Part shown: positions 34,693 to 41,672 of the stretch, piece after piece
Position numbering within the stretch: the first letter of the stretch is position 1
How the letters are laid out: every line of letters starts with the position of its first letter
Assembly: GCF_030709675.1 (NCBI RefSeq)
Contig: NZ_JAUZQD010000017.1
Coordinates: 62,001-126,000 of the forward strand
Direction of reading: 5' to 3'
DNA length: 64,000 nucleotides
Origin: Symbioplanes lichenis
GTDB taxonomy: Bacteria; Actinomycetota; Actinomycetes; Mycobacteriales; Micromonosporaceae
Notes under the pieces: model-generated
What the model saw: only the letters and a program-made list of their open reading frames with translations
Told to the model about the DNA's origin: nothing
Database searches by the model: none
Program-made: the position numbers and the translations under genes

Positions 34693-35817
34693 ATGATCAC
34701 GCCGAACTGGTACGCCTCCGTCATGGGCACGGGCATCGTGGCCACCGCCGCCGCGTCCCTGCCCGTGACGGTGCCCGGGCTCCGGCCGGTCGCCACGGTG
34801 GTGTGGGCGCTGGCCGCGATCGTGCTCGTGGCGGTCGTGGTCGCCTCCGTCCGGCGCGGCCTGGGACACCGCGACGACCCGGTGCTGCTGCACTTCTGGG
34901 GCGCGCCGCCGATGGCCCTGCTCACGGTCGGCGCCGGCACGCTGCTGCTCGGCCGGGACTGGATCGGCACGCCCGCCGCCGTAGCCGTCGACCTCGTCCT
35001 CTGGACCGCCGGCACGGTCGCCGGCCTGATCGTCGCCGTCGCCGTCCCGTACCGGATGATGGTCCACCGCCCCGCGACCGGCGGCGACGCGTTCGGCGGC
35101 TGGCTCATGCCCGTCGTGCCGCCGATGGTCTCCGCGGCCACGGGCGCGCTGCTGGTGCCGCACGTGCCGGACGGCCGGGACCTGCTGCTGGCGTGCTACG
35201 CATTGGCCGGCGTGAGCCTGATCGCGGCGTTCGTGGTGCTCACCCAGATCTGGGCGCGCCTGATCCGCCACCGGGTCGGCCCGGCGGCCACCGTCCCGAC
35301 ACTGTGGATCGTGCTGGGACCGCTCGGCCAGTCGGTCACCGCGTTCCACCTGCTCGGCAAGGCGGCGCCCGGCGTCCTGCCCGATCCCTACGCCACCGGG
35401 GCGCAGGTCTTCGCGCTGCTCTATGGCGTACCCGTGCTGGGTTTCGCTTTGTTCTGGGCGGCGCTGGCCGCCGCGGTGACCGTGCGGACCGCGCGGGCCG
35501 GGCTGCCCTTCTCGCTGACGTGGTGGAGCTTCACGTTCCCGGTGGGCACGGTGGTGACGGGGGCGAGCGGCCTGGCGGTCCGGTCCGGCTCGCCGCTGCT
35601 CACGGTCCTTTCCCTGCTGCTGTACGCGGCCCTGGTCGCCGCCTGGGCCGTGGTGGCCGTGCGCACGGGGCGGCTCGTGCTGTCGCGCCCGTCCGCGCGT
35701 CCCGCCCCTCAGCCGGCGCCGGCCCGCCCTGTCTCTCGCCCGGCGGCTGCTCACCCGGCGCCGCACCAGGCGGCCCCTCAGTCGGCGGCCTTCAGCCCGG
35801 CAGGCCCGCGCCGGTGA
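34693..35817 (+). CDS. TDT/SLAC1-family transporter (tellurite-resistance/dicarboxylate type)
   Basis: 374 aa from ATG 34693. Ten hydrophobic helices between residues 8 and 335; the opening NWYASVMGTGIVATAA and the LHFWGAPPMALL and LGPLGQSVTAFHLLG segments are characteristic of TDT proteins such as TehA, Mae1 and SLAC1. The last 40 residues are a Pro/Ala/Arg tail that enters a 59-bp duplication covering the stop codon. Possible substrates are sulfite, malate or other small anions. Divergent LysR upstream. Confidence 0.85.
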   Translation: MITPNWYASVMGTGIVATAAASLPVTVPGLRPVATVVWALAAIVLVAVVVASVRRGLGHRDDPVLLHFWGAPPMALLTVGAGTLLLGRDWIGTPAAVAVDLVLWTAGTVAGLIVAVAVPYRMMVHRPATGGDAFGGWLMPVVPPMVSAATGALLVPHVPDGRDLLLACYALAGVSLIAAFVVLTQIWARLIRHRVGPAATVPTLWIVLGPLGQSVTAFHLLGKAAPGVLPDPYATGAQVFALLYGVPVLGFALFWAALAAAVTVRTARAGLPFSLTWWSFTFPVGTVVTGASGLAVRSGSPLLTVLSLLLYAALVAAWAVVAVRTGRLVLSRPSARPAPQPAPARPVSRPAAAHPAPHQAAPQSAAFSPAGPRR

Positions 35818-35946
35818 CCATTCAGCCGGCGGCCCCTCAGCCGGCGGCCTTCAGCCCGGCGGGCCCTCGCCGGTGACCCTTCAGCCGGCGGCCTCGCACC
35901 CGACGACCTCAGGCCCGGCGGCCTCGCACCCGACGACCTCACGCCC
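35772..35946. repeat. 59-bp duplication over the TDT stop codon, then a 30-bp repeat
   Basis: Two 59-base copies (35772-35830 and 35831-35889) each contain the terminal CGCCGGTGA, so the stop codon of the transporter is duplicated. They are followed by two 30-base units at 35887 and 35917 (GGCGGCCTCGCACCCGACGA core). Confidence 0.9.
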
Positions 35947-35997
35947 GGTGCGGCCTCGGCTGCCGAAAATGGATCCCGTCGCCGGGGAGTTGTCGCC

Positions 35998-36003
35998 TAC
36001 CGT
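35998..36003 (+). promoter_or_regulatory. Leaderless -10 element TACCGT of the GNAT gene
   Basis: TACCGT at -12 to -7 of GTG 36010; no ribosome binding site. Confidence 0.6.
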
Positions 36004-36009
36004 GACGCG

Positions 36010-36603
36010 GTGAGCTCCGCGATCAAACCGACACTGAACGGATTGCGCGTTTCGCTACGCCCCTTCGCGCCCGGCGACCATCCGGCGATCGTCCGGGCGT
36101 TGCAGGACCCGGAGGTCGTGCGCCTGACCGGCAGCCCCGTGGCCGAGTTCGACGAGCACCGGCTCCGCGACTGGTACAGCACCCGTCACGAACAGGACGA
36201 CCGCCTCGACCTCGCCGTCGTCGACCGGGCGACCGGCGCGTGGGTCGGCGAGGTCGTCCTCAACGAGCTCGACCGCCCCAACCAGTCGTGCAACTTCCGC
36301 ATCCTGATCGGACCGGACGGCCGGGACCGCGGCCTCGGCACGGAGGCGGTCCGGCTGCTCCTCGCGTACGCCTTCCAGCACCTCGGCCTCCACCGCATCT
36401 CCCTGTGGGTCTACGCGTTCAACCCGCGCGCCCGCCACGTCTACGAGAAGGCCGGCTTCGTGGCGGAAGGAACGCTCCGCGACGCCCTCCGCACCCCGGA
36501 CGGCCGGGTCGACGCGACCGTCATGGCCGTCCTGGCCCCCGACTGGGCCGCGACGGGCTCACCGTGCGCATGCGTGGCCTGCGCGGTCGCGACCTCCGAC
36601 TGA
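36010..36603 (+). CDS. GNAT-family N-acetyltransferase (RimJ/RimL type)
   Basis: 197 aa from GTG 36010. RVSLRPFAPGDHPAIVRAL opens the fold; IGPDGRDRGLGTEAVRLLLA is the acetyl-CoA loop; NPRARHVYEKAGFVAEGTLR is the standard final helix/strand. The last 20 residues (Cys/Ala-rich) lie inside the first unit of a 57-bp repeat and are probably not part of the fold. Substrate unknown. Confidence 0.88.
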   Translation: MSSAIKPTLNGLRVSLRPFAPGDHPAIVRALQDPEVVRLTGSPVAEFDEHRLRDWYSTRHEQDDRLDLAVVDRATGAWVGEVVLNELDRPNQSCNFRILIGPDGRDRGLGTEAVRLLLAYAFQHLGLHRISLWVYAFNPRARHVYEKAGFVAEGTLRDALRTPDGRVDATVMAVLAPDWAATGSPCACVACAVATSD

Positions 36604-36826
36604 GCCGCGACGTATTCGCCGCGCGCGTGCGCTGCCTGCGTGTTCGCGGCCGCCGACCGAGCCGCGCACGCGCCCGCCGTGCGCGCATGCTGCCTGCGCG
36701 GTCCCGGCCCGCGACCGAGCCGCGACGGGCTCGCCGTGCGCGTGTGCTGCCTGCGCGGTCCCGGTCCCCGACCGAGCCGCGCACGCGCCCGCCGTGCGCG
36801 TGCGCTGCCTGTGCGGTATGACGAAC
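36541..36826. repeat. 57-bp tandem repeat, 5 copies, spanning the GNAT stop codon
   Basis: Units starting with GAC(T/C)G(A/G)GCCGCG begin at 36541, 36598, 36655, 36713 and 36770 (spacing 57, 57, 58, 57). The first is the coding end of the GNAT gene, the TGA is in the second, and the last reaches the azlC 5' region. It fills the 277-base space between the two genes. Confidence 0.92.
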
Positions 36827-36880
36827 ACGTGCAGACAGCGTCCAAACGCGCATGTGATCCCTGTGCGACATGAGCGAGAC

Positions 36881-37582
36881 GTGCAAGCGGAGCCGTCCCC
36901 CCGCCGCCGCTTCCTCGACGGCGTCCGGGTCGGGACCGGCCTGGCGGCAGCGAGCTTCGTCCTGGCCCTGACCTTCGGCGCCGCGGCGCAGGAGCAGGGC
37001 TGGAGCGTGCCCGCCACGATCGTCGCCTCGGTGGTGATCTTCTCCGGCTCGGCCCAGTTCGCGCTGCTCGCGGCCCTGGCCGGCGGCGGCGCGACGCTGC
37101 CCGCGATCGCGGCCGCCCTGCTGATCAACGGCCGCTTCCTGCCCATGGGCCTGGCCCTCGGCCCGAGCCTCACCGGCGGCCGGATGCGCCGTGCGCTCCA
37201 GGGCCAGGCCGTGGTGGACGCCTCCTTCGTCGCCGCGCACACCGGTCACGGCCGCTTCGACCGCTACCGGCTCTTCGGCGCCACGGTGCCCCAGTGGCCG
37301 GCGTGGGTGGCGGGCACGGCGATCGGCGCCTTCGCCGCGCCGCCCGGCGATCTCGTGCACGACCTCGGGCTCGATGTGGCCTTCCCCGCCTTCTTCGTCC
37401 TGCTCCTGATCGGTGAGCTCCGGTCGGCCCGCTCCGGCTACCTGTCCGCCGCGGTGGGCGCCGGCGTCGCCGCCCTGCTCCTCTGGTGGGCACCCGCCGG
37501 CGTCGCCCTGCTCGCCGCGACGGTCGGCGCCCTGCTCGGACTGCGCGCCCGTCCTCTGAGCGAAACGAGCGATCAATCATGA
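36881..37582 (+). CDS. azlC: AzlC-family branched-chain amino acid exporter, large subunit
   Basis: 233 aa if translation begins at GTG 36881; in-frame GTGs at 36854 and 36863 are alternatives, as no clear ribosome binding site or -10 decides. Residues from RRRFLDGVRVGTGLAAASF onward match AzlC, with VVIFSGSAQFALLAALAGG and AALLINGRFLPMGLALGP, and five to seven membrane helices. AzlC with the small AzlD forms an exporter of branched-chain amino acids. The stop overlaps an ATG (ATGA) that was once, I infer, the azlD start and has been duplicated. Confidence 0.88.
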   Translation: MQAEPSPRRRFLDGVRVGTGLAAASFVLALTFGAAAQEQGWSVPATIVASVVIFSGSAQFALLAALAGGGATLPAIAAALLINGRFLPMGLALGPSLTGGRMRRALQGQAVVDASFVAAHTGHGRFDRYRLFGATVPQWPAWVAGTAIGAFAAPPGDLVHDLGLDVAFPAFFVLLLIGELRSARSGYLSAAVGAGVAALLLWWAPAGVALLAATVGALLGLRARPLSETSDQS

Positions 37583-37675
37583 GCCTTCGGGAAGCGAGCG
37601 ATCAGTCATGAGCCCCCCGAGAAGCGAGCGATCGCTCATGAGCCCCTGGAAAGCGAGCGATCAATCATGAGCCTC
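37562..37675. repeat. 29/30-bp tandem repeat, 4 copies, of the azlC stop/azlD start junction
   Basis: Each unit reads about AGCGAGCGATCAATCATGAG. ATGs fall at 37579, 37608, 37638 and 37667. The first overlaps the azlC stop (TGA 37580-37582); the last is the azlD start. From the first ATG a 10-codon mini-ORF ends at TGA 37609-37611, overlapping the second ATG; from there a 20-codon mini-ORF ends at TGA 37668-37670, overlapping the azlD ATG. Confidence 0.93.
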
Positions 37676-37975
37676 TGGATCGCCATCGCGGCCGTCGCGG
37701 CCGGTAGCTTCCTGATCAAGGGCATCGGCCCGGCCGCCCTGGGCGAGCGCGAGCTCCCGAAGTGGAGCACGGGCATCCTCGCCCTGCTCGCGCCCACTCT
37801 GCTGGCCGCGCTCGTGGTCGTCGAGGTCCTCGGCCGCCGCTGGGCCGACTTCGACGCCACCGTCCTGGCGGGACTGGCCGCCGCGGTCGCCGCCTACCTC
37901 CTCCGGGCGCCGATGCTCCTGGCCGTCGTCGCCGGCGTCGTCACAACCGCCCTCCTCCGCCTGGCCCTCGGCTGA
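37667..37975 (+). CDS. azlD: AzlD-family small subunit of the branched-chain amino acid exporter
   Basis: 102 aa with four hydrophobic helices: FLIKGIGPAALGERELP near the start and LLAALVVVEVLGRRW in the middle are typical AzlD. It partners AzlC. The ATG overlaps the stop of a mini-ORF (ATGA), so translation probably re-initiates from the upstream relay. The stop is followed at once by a 15-bp repeat array. Confidence 0.9.
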   Translation: MSLWIAIAAVAAGSFLIKGIGPAALGERELPKWSTGILALLAPTLLAALVVVEVLGRRWADFDATVLAGLAAAVAAYLLRAPMLLAVVAGVVTTALLRLALG

Positions 37976-38141
37976 CCAAAACGCCGGCCGGCCAAACGCG
38001 CACCGGCCAAACGCGCACCAGCCAAACGCGCACCAGCCAAACGCGCACCAGCCAAACGCGCGCCAGCCGAACGCGCGCCAGCCAAAAGACCGGCCGAGCG
38101 AACGCGCGCCAACCAAACGCGCGCCAACCGAAACGCCGGCC
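37976..38141. repeat. 15-bp tandem repeat, about 9 copies, directly after the azlD stop
   Basis: Units AAACGCGCACCAGCC begin at 37994 and recur at 38009, 38024, 38039, 38054 and 38069, then become irregular to about 38141. It occupies the whole gap between azlD and the convergent gene at 38156. A reading frame through it gives QTRTS repeats, which I do not take as protein. Confidence 0.9.
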
Positions 38142-38155
38142 GAAGAAGCCGACGC

Positions 38156-39055
38156 TCATCGCTTGCGAGCGTGCTCAGCCGCCTCCCGGAACCGATCGCG
38201 CAACGACTGCCCGTCACGCTCGGCCACCGGCTCGAGATAGCTGTTGAGAATCCCCAGCACCGCCATCCCGAGCAGATTGCCGCGATCCTCGTCCCCGGCG
38301 ATCCCCGCGTTCGGGTCACCCAGGTGGTGGACGGCGAAGCCCTCGGTCACCGCGGCCAGCATCATGGCGAGCTGGTCGAGGGTCACTCCGGGCCGCAGCT
38401 GGAATCCCCGCGAGGCGAACGTGGATTCGTAGATCTTCTTCCAGGGTCCCAGCGCACCCTCGTAGCTGTTCGCGATCACCGTGTGGATGCCGTCGTTGCG
38501 GTCGGCCGTCGCGACCATGATGAGCTGCAGCCGGAAGAGCGGCATCCGGCAGATGGCCTGCAGCTCCGCATAGGTCGCCCGGTCGATCGCGTCGACGAAG
38601 CTTTCCTCGTCGTCGAGCCAGCCGCGGGTCTCCAGGCTCGCGTTGTACTGCGGGTCGTAGTTCATCGCGTGGAACAGGAACGTGAGCAGGTCGTTCAGGT
38701 AGTCGTCGTGACTGGCCCAGGTCGCCCGATAGGGTCCCAGCCCGCGCTGCCGCAGGAACGGCGGCTCGAGCTGCTCCATCTCCCGTGACAGCGCGCGCTC
38801 GGTCAGGAAGCGCAGCCCCGACCAGTACTGCTTGTCGCTCGTCGCCATCGTCCAGTCCCAGGCGCCGAGGTTCTGTTCGACGAGGTTGGCGCCCGCCTTG
38901 AGATAGGACGCCACCTTCGGCGAGTTGACCAGCGCCGCGCGGGTCGACTCCTTGATGCCCTTGACGCGCGTGACGATGCCCGTCAGATCCTGGTTGTACG
39001 GATACGGGAAGTCCGGCTTGCGCTCGTGAGCGGTCGCCTCGGATCCGTCGGTCAC
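38156..39055 (-). CDS. Hypothetical protein, largely helical
   Basis: 299 aa from GTG 39055, preceded by GGAGGGGG six bases away, which settles the start. No family recognised. It is soluble and acidic/amphipathic with aromatic-rich segments (AWDWTMATSDKQYWSG, MNYDPQYNASLE) and a late helix LDQLAMMLAAVTEGFAVHHL that recalls the C-terminal ligand-binding domain of TetR proteins; no helix-turn-helix is visible at the N-terminus. High GC3 and a clean ribosome binding site make it a real gene. The function cannot be stated. Confidence 0.65.
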   Translation of the reverse strand: MTDGSEATAHERKPDFPYPYNQDLTGIVTRVKGIKESTRAALVNSPKVASYLKAGANLVEQNLGAWDWTMATSDKQYWSGLRFLTERALSREMEQLEPPFLRQRGLGPYRATWASHDDYLNDLLTFLFHAMNYDPQYNASLETRGWLDDEESFVDAIDRATYAELQAICRMPLFRLQLIMVATADRNDGIHTVIANSYEGALGPWKKIYESTFASRGFQLRPGVTLDQLAMMLAAVTEGFAVHHLGDPNAGIAGDEDRGNLLGMAVLGILNSYLEPVAERDGQSLRDRFREAAEHARKR

Positions 39056-39137
39056 CGGCTGCCCCCTCCGTCGTCGCTCACAGGCAGCATGCCACGTCCC
39101 GCCCACCGCGGTTGCTCCCGGTGCCCACAGTGCCCGC

Positions 39138-39526
39138 ATGATCTCACGCCGAGTCACATTCAGCGCGGTCGTTCTGCTCACGCCCGGTGGCTGCGCCGGC
39201 CCGAGCGCCGCCGACCTCGCCCCGTCGCGCCACGATCGCATCCCGCACGCCGCGAAGAGGATCCACGACGCCGGCATCCGCGCACATGCCTAGGCCGGCC
39301 TTGCCCCCATCTCGACCGCCCTGGCGTCGCCGAAGCCACCCTGGCCGCGGCCTTGTCGGTGCCCGACGCGGGAGAGCGAGCCCGGCTGCTGCTGACGACG
39401 GCCACCCTCCTCCCGGCACCCAGCCGGCCCGACGCCCTCGACGCGGCCTGGGCTGCCCTCACCACCAAGCCGCCGGGACTGGACCAGAGCGTGATCCGGC
39501 TGACGGTGGCGGTCAGGAGCGCCTGA
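39138..39526 (+). pseudogene. Probable decayed lipoprotein-like gene
   Basis: ATG 39138 starts a frame with an export signal and lipobox-like LLTPGGC that stops at TAG 39291-39293. In another frame the sequence continues with coding-like codons to a TGA at 39526 (LAAALSVPDAGERARLLL, AAWAALTTKPPGLDQSV). A stop plus frameshift in one original gene explains this best. Weakly supported; the two parts could be unrelated. Confidence 0.3.
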
Positions 39527-39944
39527 CCGCCACGGTGACGCGCTGCGGGGTGGCGAAGATGGCGCCGGCCCAGCCGGCGTCGTCCCGGAAGGCGAGGCTC
39601 GTCGTGCCGTCGGTGACGCGGTCGGCGACGATGGTGAAGGCGGCTCGGGGCAGGCTGTCGCGATAGAAGGAGAGGACCGCCTCGGGACCCGGATCGGCCA
39701 GCGTGAACGAGGCGCCGGACGCGCGGTCGGAAAGGTCGGTGACGCGGCTGCCCGGCGGCAGGCGGAAGGCGGCGGGCAGGTTGCGCACGACGGGTGCGCC
39801 CGGCGCCATCGTCCGGACGCCGGGCGCGGCGAGCCGGGGTGCGGGCGCGGCGACGGCGGCGGACGCGGACACCGCGGACGCGGCGGCGGCACCGGCGCCG
39901 GCCACCACGGCGGCCACCACGGCGGCGATCCGTCTCGCGAGCAT
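39513..39944 (-). CDS. Exported hypothetical protein
   Basis: 143 aa from ATG 39944 (GAGG ten bases upstream; GTG 39950 and ATG 39953 are also possible). A long Ala/Val-rich signal peptide is followed by a small domain with VVRNLPAAFRLPPGSRVTDL, LSFYRDSLPRAAFTIVAD and a terminal strand AGAIFATPQRVTVAV. The pattern resembles small actinobacterial secreted proteins of unknown function. It is convergent with the decayed gene and divergent from the acyl-CoA dehydrogenase. Confidence 0.65.
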   Translation of the reverse strand: MLARRIAAVVAAVVAGAGAAAASAVSASAAVAAPAPRLAAPGVRTMAPGAPVVRNLPAAFRLPPGSRVTDLSDRASGASFTLADPGPEAVLSFYRDSLPRAAFTIVADRVTDGTTSLAFRDDAGWAGAIFATPQRVTVAVRRS

Positions 39945-40025
39945 GCCCACCATCCTCGGTCATCCGGTCAAGCCCGAACGAATCCTACCCGCATCGACGG
40001 ACTTCAGTGGCTGCGTGGCTGGGGC

Positions 40026-40031
40026 TACATT
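40026..40031 (+). promoter_or_regulatory. Leaderless -10 element TACATT of the acyl-CoA dehydrogenase
   Basis: TACATT is at -12 to -7 of ATG 40038, which selects this ATG over the adjacent GTG 40035. Confidence 0.62.
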
Positions 40032-40037
40032 CGCGTG

Positions 40038-41633
40038 ATGGGGATCACGCACGAGGTCGTCAATCAGCCGCCGGTGCTGGTGGGGCACGATGTGGCAGCG
40101 GACGCCGCGCTGGTGGAGGCGGTCGGGCGCGAGGGCGCCGGCGCCACCATCGGCGAGCTGCACGAGCTGGGGAAGCTGGCCGGGCAGGAGGAGGCCCAGC
40201 GGTGGGCCGAGGAGGCCAACCGGTACGAGCCTCGCCTGATCACCCATGACCGGTACGGCCACCGCGTCGACGAGGTCGAGTTCCATCCCGCGTGGCACCG
40301 GCTCATGGACGTGGCGGTGACGCGGGGGCTGGCCGGGACAGCGTGGGGCGAAAAGGAGAACCCCCACGTCGCGCGCGCGGCCAAGCTGTTCGTCTGGAGT
40401 CAGGTCGAGGCGGGGCACACGTGCCCGATCTCGATGACCTACGCCGTCGTGCCCGCGCTGCGCCACAACCCGGAGCTGGCGAAGCTTTACGAGCCGCTGC
40501 TGACGAGCCGCGTCTACGATCCGGGGCTCCGCCCGCCGGCCGGCAAGCGCGGGCTGCTCGCGGGCATGGGCATGACGGAGAAACAGGGCGGCTCCGACGT
40601 ACGCGCGAACTCGACCTCAGCCACCGAGCAGCCCGACGGCACGTGGCGGCTGCGGGGGCACAAGTGGTTCACGAGTGCGCCCATGTGCGATCTGTTCCTG
40701 GTGCTGGCGCAGGCGCCGGAGGGGCTGTCGTGCTTCCTGGTGCCACGGGTGCTGCCCGACGGCGGTCGCAACACGTTCCGGATCCAGCGGCTGAAGGACA
40801 AGCTCGGCAACCGGAGCAACGCCAGCTCGGAGCCGGAGTTCGACGACACCGTCGCGTGGCTGGTGGGGCCGGCGGGGCAGGGCGTACGCACGATCATCGA
40901 GATGGTGTCCATGACCCGGCTGGATTGTGTCACGGGATCCGCCGCCGGGATGCGGGCCGCGCTCGTGCAGGCGATCCACCACGCCCGGCACCGGTCGGCG
41001 TTCGGCGGGCCGTTGCTGGGCAAGCCGCTCATGCGCAATGTGCTGGCCGACCTGGCGCTGGAGTCCGAGGCCGCGACTGCGCTGGCGCTGCGGCTGGCCG
41101 GGGCGGTCGACCGCCACGAGACGGCGTTCGGGCGGCTCGCCGTGGCGGTCGGCAAGTACTGGGTGTGCAAGCGCCAGCCGGCCGTCGCCGGGGAGGCGCT
41201 GGAGTGCCTCGGCGGCAACGGATACGTCGAGGAGTCCGGCCTGCCCCGGCTCTACCGCGACGCCCCGCTCAACTCGATCTGGGAGGGGTCGGGCAACGTG
41301 CAGGCGCTCGACGTGCTGCGGACGCTGCGGCGGGATCCGGCGGGCTGGGATGCGTACCGGAAGGAAGTCGAGGCCGCGGCAGGCGCGGACCGCAGGCTGG
41401 ACGCGGCCCTGAAGAGCCTGGTGACGCTGGAGCCGAGCGAGGATCAGGCGCGGCGGCTGGTGGAGCGGATGGCGCTGGTGCTGCAGGGGTCACTGCTGGT
41501 CCGGTACGCGCCGCCGGCCGTCGCGGACGCCTTCTGCGCGAGCCGGCTCGGCGGTGACGGTGGTGCGACCTTCGGCACACTGCCCGCGGGCACGGACACC
41601 GGGGCGCTGTTAGAGCGGGCGTTCCCTGGCTGA
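40038..41633 (+). CDS. AidB-like acyl-CoA dehydrogenase
   Basis: 531 aa, the length of AidB rather than of ordinary 380-aa acyl-CoA dehydrogenases. Features: GMGMTEKQGGSDVRANST (flavin-binding loop), GHKWFTSAPMCDLFLVLAQ, ALECLGGNGYVEESGLPRLYRD and NSIWEGSGNVQALDVLR with the AidB-type late Glu region. AidB is induced by alkylation stress in E. coli and binds DNA and FAD; other members oxidise isovaleryl-CoA. No adjacent ada or alkB gene is seen, so the stress link is family knowledge only. Confidence 0.9.
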   Translation: MGITHEVVNQPPVLVGHDVAADAALVEAVGREGAGATIGELHELGKLAGQEEAQRWAEEANRYEPRLITHDRYGHRVDEVEFHPAWHRLMDVAVTRGLAGTAWGEKENPHVARAAKLFVWSQVEAGHTCPISMTYAVVPALRHNPELAKLYEPLLTSRVYDPGLRPPAGKRGLLAGMGMTEKQGGSDVRANSTSATEQPDGTWRLRGHKWFTSAPMCDLFLVLAQAPEGLSCFLVPRVLPDGGRNTFRIQRLKDKLGNRSNASSEPEFDDTVAWLVGPAGQGVRTIIEMVSMTRLDCVTGSAAGMRAALVQAIHHARHRSAFGGPLLGKPLMRNVLADLALESEAATALALRLAGAVDRHETAFGRLAVAVGKYWVCKRQPAVAGEALECLGGNGYVEESGLPRLYRDAPLNSIWEGSGNVQALDVLRTLRRDPAGWDAYRKEVEAAAGADRRLDAALKSLVTLEPSEDQARRLVERMALVLQGSLLVRYAPPAVADAFCASRLGGDGGATFGTLPAGTDTGALLERAFPG

Positions 41634-41672
41634 CGACCCTCAACTGCGCCCCCGCGCTGCCGATGGCCCATT

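Noticed and set aside
37762..38247. Open frame giving QTRTS repeats after azlD
   Set aside because: It exists only because the 15-bp array keeps a frame open. There is no start signal, and it overlaps azlD and the convergent gene.
39144..39419. Minus-strand 91-codon frame opposite the decayed lipoprotein-like gene
   Set aside because: Arg/Gly-rich composition, no start signal, and weaker codon structure than the plus strand.
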